32,984 nucleotides of DNA from Perkinsus olseni. Taxonomy: Eukaryota; Perkinsozoa; Perkinsida. Both the position numbers and the translations under genes were made by a program. The stretch spans positions 1-32,984 of the forward strand of contig JABANN010000395.1 in assembly GCA_013115125.1 (NCBI GenBank). Direction: 5' to 3'. This document shows, piece by piece, positions 8,301 through 17,084 of this stretch (positions are counted from its first letter, which is position 1; every line of letters begins with the position of its first letter). The notes beneath the pieces were generated by a model. It made no database searches, had not been told where the DNA came from, and saw only the letters and a program-made list of their open reading frames with translations.

Positions 8301-11056
8301 GCATTGTTCGCCCGTCCACACCGATCTCATCAGCTACGTTCTCCTCCACTCTTTCAGTTGGCGGGCCATCGAACATTTCATCGTCGAAATCCTCCGCATC
8401 TTCATCACTCTCGGACTCTTCCACCGGCAGTCCTCTGAAAATGCTACGCATCGTTCAACTGCTCAAAATCACAGTGGTACGAAATTATTGCTTCACACAG
8501 CCACTAGCGCATATCCTTTGCACGACTCTCAGAGCAGCCTTCCATCACTCGACCTCGCTAGGATATGCTGAGCATATCCGTCGGAAAGTCCCAACAATTG
8601 CGATCTCCGTCGTCCCACCTCTTCCGATCTCTCCTTTTCTGTCTTTCCTTCTCTCTTGCTTCCTTCTTCTCTTGCCTAACAGACTCTTTGTACTCTTTAT
8701 ATTCGATGGCTTCTTTCAGCCAAATATCGTGCATCTCCTCGATCATCTCTAAACTCGGCCCTTCTTGAGCCATTTCCTGATGAATACCATAGGAGACTCG
8801 ACACGGGTATTCTTGATTTGAAGAATCAAGATCTTGATTTTAAACCACTCACCCACGATAGGCAGACGCTCGTGGGAGAGACTTCAGATGCTCGTTCAGA
8901 GACTCCCCAGATCTAGTTCCTATGATATCAGTTGCGTCTTCCGTATCTCACTGTCCAGGTGCAACGAATCGTGCAGCCGTCTAACTCCATTGACGATCAG
9001 GTTTGTATATCTGAGGGGCCCCGTTACCGCTTGTATTCGATCCTCATCCTGCTCCTGTTTCTCGACAACTGCTTCATCAATATCTGCCCACGCGCCTTTG
9101 AGTCTATCTCCAACGTCTAACATCAGGCGGTCATACCTGACCCGGGGAAGCACATGCGCGGCAGACCCGTCAATAACAGAAGACCTTCAATTCGCTCCAC
9201 GAGAATCAACAACCTATTTCGGACCTTCGTCGATAATGGAGAAGACATCAAGTAAGCAAGCTGTGATCGCTACACTCGAAAAGTTGAAGTGATATTCAGA
9301 CCGCCCAAGGTTGCTACAGATCATCCGTCCCTTCATTCTTGGTGGCCGATATCATCACAGGGTCCCCAAGGCCCAAGTCATAGCAATCAGCAATGGCGTT
9401 GGTCGGAAAGTCCTGAGCTCCATCCGCCTTATTCGCCACCAGGACAATCGATATCGGAGGTCGACTTCGCCTGAGAGACTGATCGGTGAAACCACCGGGA
9501 TTCTCAGGGAAATCTCGAGTGAGCAAAGTAATACAGCGAGTTGCCCCGGAGACATGACCTCCTGCTCATGAGGACATCGGACTGGCGAACTGGGTTATTG
9601 AGCTACACACGGAACTCCCACAATGAACATTCGTGATGGATGAACTAGTATGATTCATCCGTCTCCTCCGGACCTTCATTCGAAGGTCGGCCGCTTCCCC
9701 ATAATGAATGCTTCAACATACTCCACCTTCACGGACTCACTCTCCTTTCTGTTCTTTCTCATTGAACAGCTCGTTGAGTCGTCGGACACGTTTGCTCAAC
9801 ATTCTCGCCAATTTCAGGTCCAGAGGGGTCACACCTTCCTTGGCGTCCACCATAAAGATCACAGCATCGCTCCGCGATACCGCCTCCAAGGCTTTCTGTC
9901 GCATTTTCTGCAGCAGCTCACCTGAGCATCGGCTTGCAGAAGCGAAAGTCACCATGAAGCTTTGGAGCTAGAGTGGAGCCCCACCTCACTCCGGCGTAGA
10001 CAGCAACCGCCCGACAAGAAGCAGCGGAAATTGCACGTAGACAACTTGTCTTGGACAAGTCACTGACATCGCCAGTTTGGCAATGGCTCACCGCGTGAAT
10101 CACTTTCAGGACAATCCGCGATAATAATACTCGGAGATGCACTCCAACGGCCTCACTGTTCTCCGTAAGAGAATCATCCTCGAGCCCCGGTGTATCATGC
10201 AGCATCATCTTCAATCTGCCCAGCTGGCACATAGCCGACTTTCCATCCCGAGTCGTCCCTGCTGCTGTGTAGCTAACAAAGAACCGCTGCCCATCCTACC
10301 TACAACCGAATCACTACTATATAATTTAAATAAAAGCCATCCGATACAACGGCGATTCGAACGATGATAGCAATACCAGACCAAAACTTCTACTCGTCAA
10401 GCGCAACATGTCCGAAATTCGGACTCGGAATAAAAGCGTACGCTTCACTAGGAGTATAACGTCGCTACTGTTCTCTTACGGTACCGCCCTACTGTCGTGC
10501 ACTATGTAGCGAAGCGTTGCGGGAACCGGGACGGACGATAAAGGCGGCCGGTCAAAAGAGCGGAAGCGTGGACTAGCAGGCTGCGTACCGACCGACATTG
10601 GGCGCCTTTCAAATTGGAGGTTCCAATCATCACCCCGAATTGCCAGGTGACGGGATTGAAGTAGGACTATATACAGTGTATACCACACGCGGACGAAGCG
10701 ACTCACACGATAGCCTTCTGCCGGCTGTTCTCCGAGTTCCGGTTGTTACCTGCAAGCACGCTCAATTAAGTGTAGAGTACTGACCGGACGAGCTTACTCT
10801 GCAATCTATTGAACAAGCTCGACTTGCCCACGTTGGGCCGTCCCACCATACATACCGTCACATGCGGTTGCTCCAGCAGAAGCGATTGTGCTGCATTAGG
10901 TGATACTGATGAAATGCCCCGGAAAGACAGCAGGAATAATCTGATGAAGAAACGTGAAACAAAAATTCCCCGGATTTCTGACCTAGGCGCAACCTCGAAC
11001 CGCCCAAGTAAGCAGCGCCGCAATGGCACTCGGCCGGAGCGTTGTGCAGCCATCAT
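5384..11056 (-). CDS. der: Der/EngA-type double GTPase, probably organellar, about 13 exons
   Basis: Der proteins are tandem GTPases that assist large ribosomal subunit assembly. Exons fitted by GT-AG and phase: 10781-11056, 10157-10295, 9741-9921, 9318-9470, 8952-9184, 8619-8811, 8198-8434, then an unresolved join, about 6906-6715, 6580-6670, 6454-6513, 6163-6318 and 5384-5945. G domain 1: P-loop GRPNVGKS (residues 72-79), TTRD, DTPG, NKADG, then SATKNEG. G domain 2: GLPNAGKSS, TPGTTTD (split by a 44-base intron), DTAG, NKWD, FISAKTG. The last exon has the KH-like end: PPTFVFWANT, then FGMEGTPIR. The first 65 residues are Arg/Ser-rich with few acids, fitting a targeting peptide; ATGs at 11125 or 11053 are alternatives. 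Between the G domains lie some 220 extra residues: a Lys/Glu/Arg-rich helix (8619-8811) and an acidic stretch (ESESDEDAEDFDDE). Bacterial Der has only a short linker there. Exon 7 ends in phase 2 and does not join the next clear exon, so a small exon is missing from this model. Confidence 0.88.
6671..6714 (-). other. 44-base intron splitting the second TPGTT motif of Der
   Basis: Reads GTAGGATGG...AAATAGATCAG on the minus strand. Removing it joins ACC CCT G to GT ACT ACG ACT and rebuilds TPGTTTD, the switch I motif of the second G domain. This is among the shortest introns in the window and calibrates how small introns may be in this genome. Confidence 0.85.
7253..7699 (-). pseudogene. PIF1-type helicase remnant inside a Der intron
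   Basis: The frame carries FGGIPVIIMEDPCQLGRV, which matches PIF1 helicase motif III (PFGG.pVI..GD..QLpPV), followed by KLRRSAFYEELHAQ, the usual continuation. About 80 residues upstream is STLVFDNSGIVGD, resembling a degraded Walker B (LIIDE.SM.). The Asp-Glu pair and the GD of motif III are altered and no P-loop is found upstream, so it is a decayed fragment. It lies in the gap between Der exons ending at 8198 and starting near 6906, on the same strand. Sources could be a Helitron RepHel or a copied cellular PIF1; no Helitron ends were identified. The identification rests on one strong and one weak motif. Confidence 0.45.
8824..8839. repeat. 16-base perfect palindrome near a Der splice acceptor
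   Basis: AATCAAGATCTTGATT, next to a third inverted unit (TCTTGATT at 8811-8818), sits within Der intron 5, starting about 13 bases from its predicted 3' splice site (8812). It may form a small hairpin in the pre-mRNA. Confidence 0.4.
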
Positions 11057-11220
11057 AGACGGCAAGGGAAAGAGAAACGAAAGAAACCCTCTGAAAATCA
11101 ATGCGACTCCCTGATAGCATTGCAATCGTTACTGTCATGACGAGGATAGCAATACCATTTCCAGCGGCAAATATTCAGATTGAGTAACTCAATGTTCAGC
11201 AAGTTGAATGCTACGATCCT
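11057..11220. other. Upstream region of the Der gene
   Basis: Short stretch before the chosen Der start. The open frame continues upstream to an ATG at 11125, so translation could start there. No promoter motif recognised. Confidence 0.3.
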
Positions 11221-11384
11221 TCATTTCAAATCTTCTCTCCAAATCAGCAAATCGGCGAGGATGCCGATATCGCTGGTTATGAGTTCTGATGTCACCGACG
11301 ACAGCTGGACACAGAATTTTTGGAAAGTCCGGTCTCGCTGTCGAAGATCTTGGATACGATCCCCAAGCAGTCCGTAAGCCGGTG
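11221..11384 (-). CDS. Unassigned terminal exon
   Basis: Open from a good acceptor (TTTCGCTTTGCAG, ending at 11385) to a TGA at 11221-11223. It encodes 53 residues that read like real protein: YGLLGDRIQDLRQRDRTFQK, then LSSVTSELITSD and LADLLIWREDLK, mostly amphipathic helix. It has no ATG. Function unknown. It could be the last exon of a gene whose upstream exon is the decayed one at 11895-12038, but the reading phases of the two have not been reconciled. Confidence 0.35.
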
Positions 11385-11894
11385 CTGCAAAGCGAAATAT
11401 TGAATCGGTATTAACGGATACCCGTCGATCCGCTCAATATGAGCGCTATGAATTAACCATCTACGCGGAACTGGACCAGATGCACAAAAGTTCCATAGAA
11501 TGTCTATATAGAGCTGGTAAATCTGGTCTGAGTTCTACAAGAAAACTCAGCTCTACGTTCCATAGTCCTGCGTTGGACTATACACTCACACCCAGTACGG
11601 TACTTTCAGCGCCTACTACGGATAGTTACAATCCGACAGTGTGTAACTTAAAAAAAGTAACACAGTACAAGATCGAGACGCTGGCCGGTTGGGAGTATAC
11701 GGGTAATACGGATTTTAGTTCCAGGCACTACAATTCAGGTCAATCCTGATGATCAATAGTTACTAAGTGCCAATTGAGATGCATTGTCCGACGCGAACCT
11801 CATAAGCACAAATCCATATAAGAAATCCCGTTAGAGTCGGCAACTGAAATAGAAATATAGACAGAACGGACGAACCCGATGGCAGGTCCACCAT

Positions 11895-12038
11895 TCCTTA
11901 TCAACGATACATCCATATCGTCGCTTGTACTGGGCACGAAGACGGCTTGTCTCCAGGCCCAGATGAATGCGCAGCCGAAGGCTTCGGTAGTGTAGCCTCG
12001 CCGTAAGAAAGTCGTTTCGGGATTGCAATTTCGTGTAC
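11895..12038 (-). pseudogene. Decayed duplicate of the 15.3 kb exon
   Basis: Homologous to the exon at 15209-15357. It starts at the same kind of acceptor (GCAG before GTACACGAA) with VHEIAIPKRLSYGEA. About 14 extra bases then shift the frame, after which FGCAFIWAWRQAVFVPSTS and DDMDVSLI continue in another frame, matching FGCAFVWASRQAIFVPSTG in the other copy. The insertion may be a local duplication, since GAGGC and GAAGC flank it. Product family unknown. The donor site of the intact copy is not preserved here. Confidence 0.65.
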
Positions 12039-12329
12039 CTGCATTAACGAGGCGAGAGTTCTATCATGGAACCGATTCAGTGCTACATGCAATTAATTTT
12101 CAGGAAGGTGCCGCGCGGGTTTATTCAGCCCATATTCTGATATTAGTCCTCATTTTCGTACAAGTTCACGCCTAATGGGCGTTGCCCAATCAAGCGCATC
12201 AAATGCAGCTTGTGTGCTTCGAAACTTAACTCAAACGAGTCGCCGTAATGAGACTCTCATCATGGAAGTCGTGTCAGCACTTTAGCACCACCGATCGCAT
12301 TGTAGAAGGACTTCCAACTTCTCCATCAT

Positions 12330-12933
12330 GAAACTAATCGTTCCAAACAACGCCGGTGCTGCACCGGACACCATACGATAGCTCTCCTTGAACGTCCATG
12401 AACCCACCGTCCGAAGTATTGCTAGCCCCGTCAATCATCACCCTCTGTGATTTTATTGGAACCACCTTAGGTCTCGAAGAGCAGAAGCAGCGCTCAGAGC
12501 GAATCGAGTTCTTAGGTAACCCTCACCGTACATTCTCGAATTTCCGTTTTGCCTCTCCAGTGTAGAGCAGTAGACTTCTCCTTCAGTTGTGGAGATCAGT
12601 GTCAAGTACTTATTTAGTGGCTACATGATATGTATCGAATGCACCAGTGGTACCATAGACCAAAGTCATCATCGCTCACTCTCCGACGGAGAGTCTCCGT
12701 ATCTGTCCAAGCCGCTCAGCCTCATCTAAAGTTCTCCTCCAGCCGTTCTGGAGATGCGTAGGTACAGTATAGTTCCGTCGGGCTTGAAAGGGGACATCGT
12801 CATCAGTTATATTGAAGTCTAGTTCAGGCGGAGTCAAATTCCCGAAACGAATATCCCAGTACTCATCCAGCCCTTCACTCTTCAAGGAGGCAAGATATTC
12901 GTCCAGACTGAACTCATATGGTAAAGTATGCAT
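12330..12933 (-). mobile_element. Degraded LTR-type retroelement debris
   Basis: Two protein-like patches on the minus strand. One (about 12676-12933) ends in RARRNYTVPTHL-like sequence and a LDEAERLGQIRRL stretch, resembling the segment just before the palm of Ty3-type reverse transcriptases. The other (about 12340-12470) has a short MIDGASNT patch resembling a retroelement aspartic protease. The order of the patches is not that of an intact element, so they may be separate or rearranged pieces. It is clearly broken, with several breaks. No terminal repeats were identified and the age cannot be stated beyond old. Confidence 0.35.
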
Positions 12934-13352
12934 AGTGAAGGGCAGATCGTCTTCACCATCAAGGACAGAAATTAACCACAGCCCATTGATCAGCTCGAAT
13001 CAGCTTAAGAATTGGGATCCAACCGACGCGTATGGAGCTCCGTTGAAGTTGTCGGTTGAGTGACTTGCCACCCGACCTCCAATGTACTATAACAAGCTCG
13101 AATTTGTGGCACAGAATCTTACTATGTCTAGGTGTCACACCATGCGAATGCTGCACTCGACTGAGCCGAGTTTCGGCTATTTAGCATCCCATTCGCCAGA
13201 AAGGAAGACGACCAGGAGCCCCCGACTCAAGAAAGTCACCTTGACTATCACTCTCACTAGTCCAGGTCCGAGGCACGATCTGAGCCCAGTCTGCGAGTTC
13301 CAACTCGCACAAATTCACGTAAAAATAATCACATCACAACAATCCTCAATCC
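12934..13352. other. Spacer with no supported gene
   Basis: Short open frames on both strands, none with a recognisable motif or a convincing splice context. Confidence 0.4.
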
Positions 13353-13820
13353 TCAAGCAAGACTAATGAATTCGAGCCCGAAAGTTCCACTTGTTCTCCA
13401 AAAAATACAGCTAGGCATCAGTCCACGTTCATCATTCCATGGACCCCACGATGGCAACACCGCGAATTCATTCCAACCCCTAGTAAACTGCCGACACTGC
13501 ACATGCTTTCCAGGGAATAAGGTAGCACGCGGCACCGCTATGCACGCACGAGTTTTCTCACCTTTATGCAATCTCGATTTCACACCGCTGGGCATTGCGC
13601 GGTAACATTCATCCTCTGAAGTGTTGTGCAACCGTAGTTGACATAAGGAGCTGAAAACTGTAAAATAAGCCCAACAGATAGAGGTGCTCAATTCCTTGGA
13701 GAACCGCCCGTTTCCTGCAGACGCCCGAGATGCTGAGCTGGATAAATGAGCTGCAAGCGAACGCGATGAAGAGCGCTCCGGAACGAAAAACAAAGATCGA
13801 CCCGGAAACACACTTGCCAT
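13353..13820 (-). CDS. Hypothetical 155-residue protein
   Basis: A single open frame from ATG 13820. The N-terminus (MASVFPGRSLFFVPERSSSR) and the next 25 residues are rich in Ser, Arg and Ala with almost no acids, compatible with a mitochondrial presequence. The body has spaced Cys and Trp (SEDECYRAM, KTRACIAVPRATLFPGKHVQ, FAVLPSWGPWNDERG). An overlapping frame from 13830 has a hydrophobic run (GALFIAFACSSFIQLSISG) that would fit a secretion signal, but I found no phase-compatible intron joining it to the Cys-rich body. No family recognised. It starts 23 bases after the stop of the acidic-tail exon upstream on the same strand. Confidence 0.35.
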   Translation of the reverse strand: MASVFPGRSLFFVPERSSSRSLAAHLSSSASRASAGNGRFSKELSTSICWAYFTVFSSLCQLRLHNTSEDECYRAMPSGVKSRLHKGEKTRACIAVPRATLFPGKHVQCRQFTRGWNEFAVLPSWGPWNDERGLMPSCIFWRTSGTFGLEFISLA

Positions 13821-13842
13821 GATACGCCACGAAACTTCATCA

Positions 13843-14122
13843 TCAGTATTCTATCGGCTCATCAATATCGGAGTCAATATCCTGCCGCTCGTCGTCATAC
13901 ACATCCTCATCATCCCAGTGAATATCGATCATCTGGGCGTGCGCGTAAAACGACGAGTTCTTGCTAACCTACAATCCGCTAGGATAAATTTTTCTGCCCC
14001 CTGCTCCTCTCACCTACCCTCCACCGTTTCTTCAATCTATGCAGACGGTTGATGCAGCACTTCGCAAGTTTGATGCTCGGGAATTTCAAAATAAACGCGC
14101 AAGTACCGTCGGACTGGGGCAC
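13843..14122 (-). CDS. 3' exons of an unknown protein with an acidic tail
   Basis: Two exons fit in phase: 14018-14122 (from the acceptor GACGTAG; 35 residues ending in LHRLKKRWR) and 13843-13959, joined over a 58-base intron. The last exon is strikingly acidic: IHWDDEDVYDDERQDIDSD then IDEPIEY and a TGA. Acidic tails of this kind are common in nuclear and ribosome-biogenesis proteins, but the family is not recognised and upstream exons were not found. The plus strand of 14047-14131 is also open with acceptor and donor (MLGNFKINAQVPSDWGTYV), so the strand of the first exon is less certain than that of the acidic exon. Confidence 0.4.
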
Positions 14123-14486
14123 CTACGTCAGGTAGGAACGCTTCCGAAGCGATTATCCGGCAATCATACTCGGACGCATCAAGGTACTTCCACGGGAGAC
14201 ACTCTCGGAGAGAGGATTACGAAATTCATGATGCCACCTAACCCGGTCGATTCCCACAAAATGATATCAGTGTGTTGTGAGCGAAATCACGATAGCCAAT
14301 AACGGTTATTGGATAACCCCGACAAGACGAAGAGATTTGGAATCTCAATGGGAAATCTTAGATTTCCCAACTCCGGAAACTACTCTGCCTTTACTGCATA
14401 CACAGGTGCTATGCCAGGGCCGAGAATTGGGGGACAGTAGCTGCGGTATCGAAGATATTCCTCACAATGGCAATCACGGATACTAA

Positions 14487-14798
14487 GAGTGGCTGAATGA
14501 CACACCCAAGAACATCCTGACCAACGCGCAGTTCCTCGAGAATTTCTTTAACGACAGGCAATACCAACTATCGCTCATTCCGCGCCTTGGTCGACCAAAC
14601 CCTTACTCTATGCACGGACGTGGGGTAGAAACGTAAGCTGTGCAGGAGGCCCTCGAGCTGTTCATTATCGACATCTTCGTGCCAGCCAGCCGAGAAGACG
14701 TTGTACCTGCACGCACGGGAATACGACAACTTCGACAGGCTCAGAGAGCAGTCGCCAGCCGAATGACAACCCGGCAGCCACGGCGCATGGTCCTATGA
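14487..14798 (+). CDS. Unassigned plus-strand coding stretch with an internal stop or tiny intron
   Basis: It has no ATG, so it would be part of a spliced gene. The frame reads WLNDTPKNILTNAQFLENFF, then LIPRLGRPNPYSMHGRG. It then meets one TAA, and after it continues in the same frame as AVQEALELFIIDIFVPASRE with a basic end (RQLRQAQRAVASRMTTRQPR). Codon choice looks like the coding exons elsewhere. The TAA sits in GTAAGCTGTGCAG, which has GT and AG ends but is only 13 bases and would break the frame, so an in-frame stop in a decaying gene is more likely. A basic stretch (RIKKRRKQKSVQ) at about 14908-14943 may be a further exon. Function not recognised; this is one of few protein-like plus-strand regions in the window. 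Confidence 0.35.
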
Positions 14799-15208
14799 CC
14801 AGCTCTCGAGTGCAAGGCCACACGTGCGTTGAATTAACGATAGGTATAGTCATGCAAAGACGATAGATGATACCCGGTCAACGTTGGAGAACCTTAGGTA
14901 CTAAGCGGATCAAGAAACGCAGGAAGCAGAAAAGTGTCCAGGTCGATAATAAATCGAGGCTCGGAAGATATACACTTGCCCTATGATAGAGCCTCCATCA
15001 CGGAGGCCAGGGCAACTCTATGCAGCCAACAGCTCCACATCGTGAGTACTGATTGAAGCTGCATGCTGCTCAGTGCCCTATGCAGCATCATTACGACCCT
15101 CCGACAGGGAAAGTTGCATATTGCATTAGTTGCTGTCATTGCACTACCCAAGAGTTCTCGCCAGAGGAGGGATCCAGGTGATCGGTCACGACAAAAAAAG
15201 GAACTCAC
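14799..15208. other. Spacer with no supported gene
   Basis: Contains a possible plus-strand basic exon near 14.91 kb and a minus-strand open frame at 14981-15208 with no recognisable motif. Nothing firm. Confidence 0.3.
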
Positions 15209-15357
15209 CGGCTATCAGGACCGCTCTTCTTAGTCAATGCAATGTCCATCTCGTCACCCGTGCTCGGCACGAAGATGGCTTGCCTTGAAGCCCACACGAA
15301 TGCGCATCCGAATGCCTCACCGTATGCTCGTCGTTTCGGCACCGCGACTTCTTGTAC
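15209..15357 (-). CDS. Intact internal exon of an unknown protein, duplicated at 12.0 kb
   Basis: Bounded by an acceptor (TTTCGACAG) and a consensus donor (GTGAGTTCC). It is open for 49 codons: VQEVAVPKRRAYGEAFGCAF, then VWASRQAIFVPSTGDEMDIA and LTKKSGPDS. The homologous sequence at 11895-12038 keeps the acceptor and the amino acid pattern, and most differences keep residue class, which supports this as a real coding exon. Family unknown. The flanking exons were not identified, so the gene around it may be partial. Confidence 0.55.
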
Positions 15358-15604
15358 CTGTCGAAACAGTCTATTTCGCGAGAGTCTGTTTCAAACAGAC
15401 TGAGACAGCTTGGCCTAAATATGGAGAAACTCGAATCCAGGGCGAAAAACAGATCGAGAATTCAAAACCGAGAATTCGTCATTTCTGAAATTCCTGATTC
15501 ACGGATGGACATACCCTCGCACACCACTCACAAACTCATGTTTCTGCATTGTTCCCGTCACTGACGGGCTGTCTGCTCAATTGTGTTCAAGTGTAGTCTT
15601 GAAC

Positions 15605-16369
15605 TCAAGTCAAACAACTTCGTAATGTTGCATCACCAACAGTGCTACGAATTAGAACTACTTTCGGCTTCTCACGGCAAGATTCACAGAGCCCCTTCAT
15701 CGCCACAGGAGGACAGCGAGTTACTCGGAGTAGATTGTCCGTCTCGTAAAATAAAGTGGTAAAATCCCTCATTCTTCTGACCCTCATTAGAAACTTATCC
15801 GAGAGTTTTATCCAATTTGAACGCGGCGATGACCAGAACAGAAATCTGTCTCCGCAGCCATGACTACTCCACTAGCGATCAAACGAAGTCACATGGAACG
15901 TTTTTCGAACTGATTTTGGTTGGGTCTCTGCCAGCCTTGCGCACAAAGATCCCCTAGGGCTTCTTCCAGCCCCATGGGTACTACTGTAGCCGTGCTCGAA
16001 AGCCTGGGTGAACTGGGTGCACCACTGGGTGCTAAGCACCTCGCCCGTGCCGCAGTCACGTTCCAAGCCATCTCATAGTCTGTACCAAAGTTGCAGCAGA
16101 ACAGACAGTGTCTGCCAAGCACAGTCTCACCTGAGCGGTCTGTTAGACACAAGTACTTGCTAGGGTGTACCAAGCCGAGCATCCTGCCACGCTGAGCGCA
16201 GGCAGTTAGGCAAAATTAGAGGCTGCACGAGACGATCAAATAAGCCAGATGACAAGAAGCTCCGGTACAACAATCCAGAGCTGGAGCATTCCTTCTCATG
16301 TAAAGGACGTTCCAAAACTTCCTGGCAGGCTTCGTGACACCTCCAGATCTTTTCACTGGTGCAGACCAC
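15605..16369 (-). other. Cys-containing open frames, unassigned
   Basis: Three open frames on the minus strand: 15605-15787 (CPPVAMKGLCESCREKPKVV), 15889-16182 (KYLCLTDRSGETVLGRHCLF, then CCNFGTDYEMAW) and 16160-16369 (RCHEACQEVLERPLHEKEC). Cys spacing suggests small zinc-binding or secreted modules, and the last two could be exons of one gene. No phase-consistent splice model was found and no family is recognised. Confidence 0.25.
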
Positions 16370-17084
16370 GTTTTCCCAAAACGCGCGTGCGTGACTAACC
16401 CATCGCTCGGAAAACTTTAACCTCTACTTTTCGTGGGATTCCCTTAATCGCGGTGTGCTCGGTCGCACCATCGATGCATTCTCCCAGAGCGCTTCTGACG
16501 GAGCTTTTCAAAATAGCTTCCCCGGGTGTTACCTCACGTCTCGCTCGATAAACAAAACTTCATTCTTGCCATTTTTTACCCGCGGCACGGCGGATTGCCC
16601 GAGTGGTCCTCGGCGTCCTCGGTCGTTGGCCTCCCACACTTAATCCCTGGGTCGGTCCCTCCTGGGGTGGCGATAGCCACGCTTTGCGTATGAATGCCGT
16701 AGAGACTTGTGATCCATAGACGTAGTGAAATTCTCCGCAGGCAGCCAACGGGACCTCAGTCATGGTTAAGTGACTTGGACACGAGGCTGAAGAGTGGACC
16801 CACGCGATTCAGCAAGATCGAGCACCCCCAAAATATCGTGTTTTCCAAAAAGAGAATTATGTGGACCACAGACTGTGGTACACAGCCTCGCCGGCGAGGG
16901 GCCCTGGGCCGCCGACCCATATTCAGCTCTCAGTGAGGGAAGTCGTGAGTTGAGGACGTCATTTATGAGGCACGTGTTCCTAGTGATATCGGTCGTACTC
17001 CCTCAGAACTTCGGCTCCAAAAGATTCCGCGTCAACGAAGAGAATGGTCTCAAAGTTGTTCACGAAGTTTTGAAACACCCTGTA
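16370..17084. other. No gene seen
   Basis: No convincing coding or RNA gene. A tRNA-like start (GGATTGCCCGAGTGGTC near 16591) was examined and rejected for lack of an anticodon arm and acceptor pairing. It includes the 3' flank of the mitochondrial-type gene that ends at 17085. Confidence 0.4.

Noticed and set aside
8270-9292. Long plus-strand open frames over the Der insert
   Set aside because: They mirror minus-strand exons that have matching splice sites and phases; the Ser-rich composition is typical of an antisense shadow.
16591-16680. Possible tRNA (GGATTGCCCGAGTGGTC)
   Set aside because: The D-arm-like start is not followed by an anticodon arm or a pairing acceptor stem.
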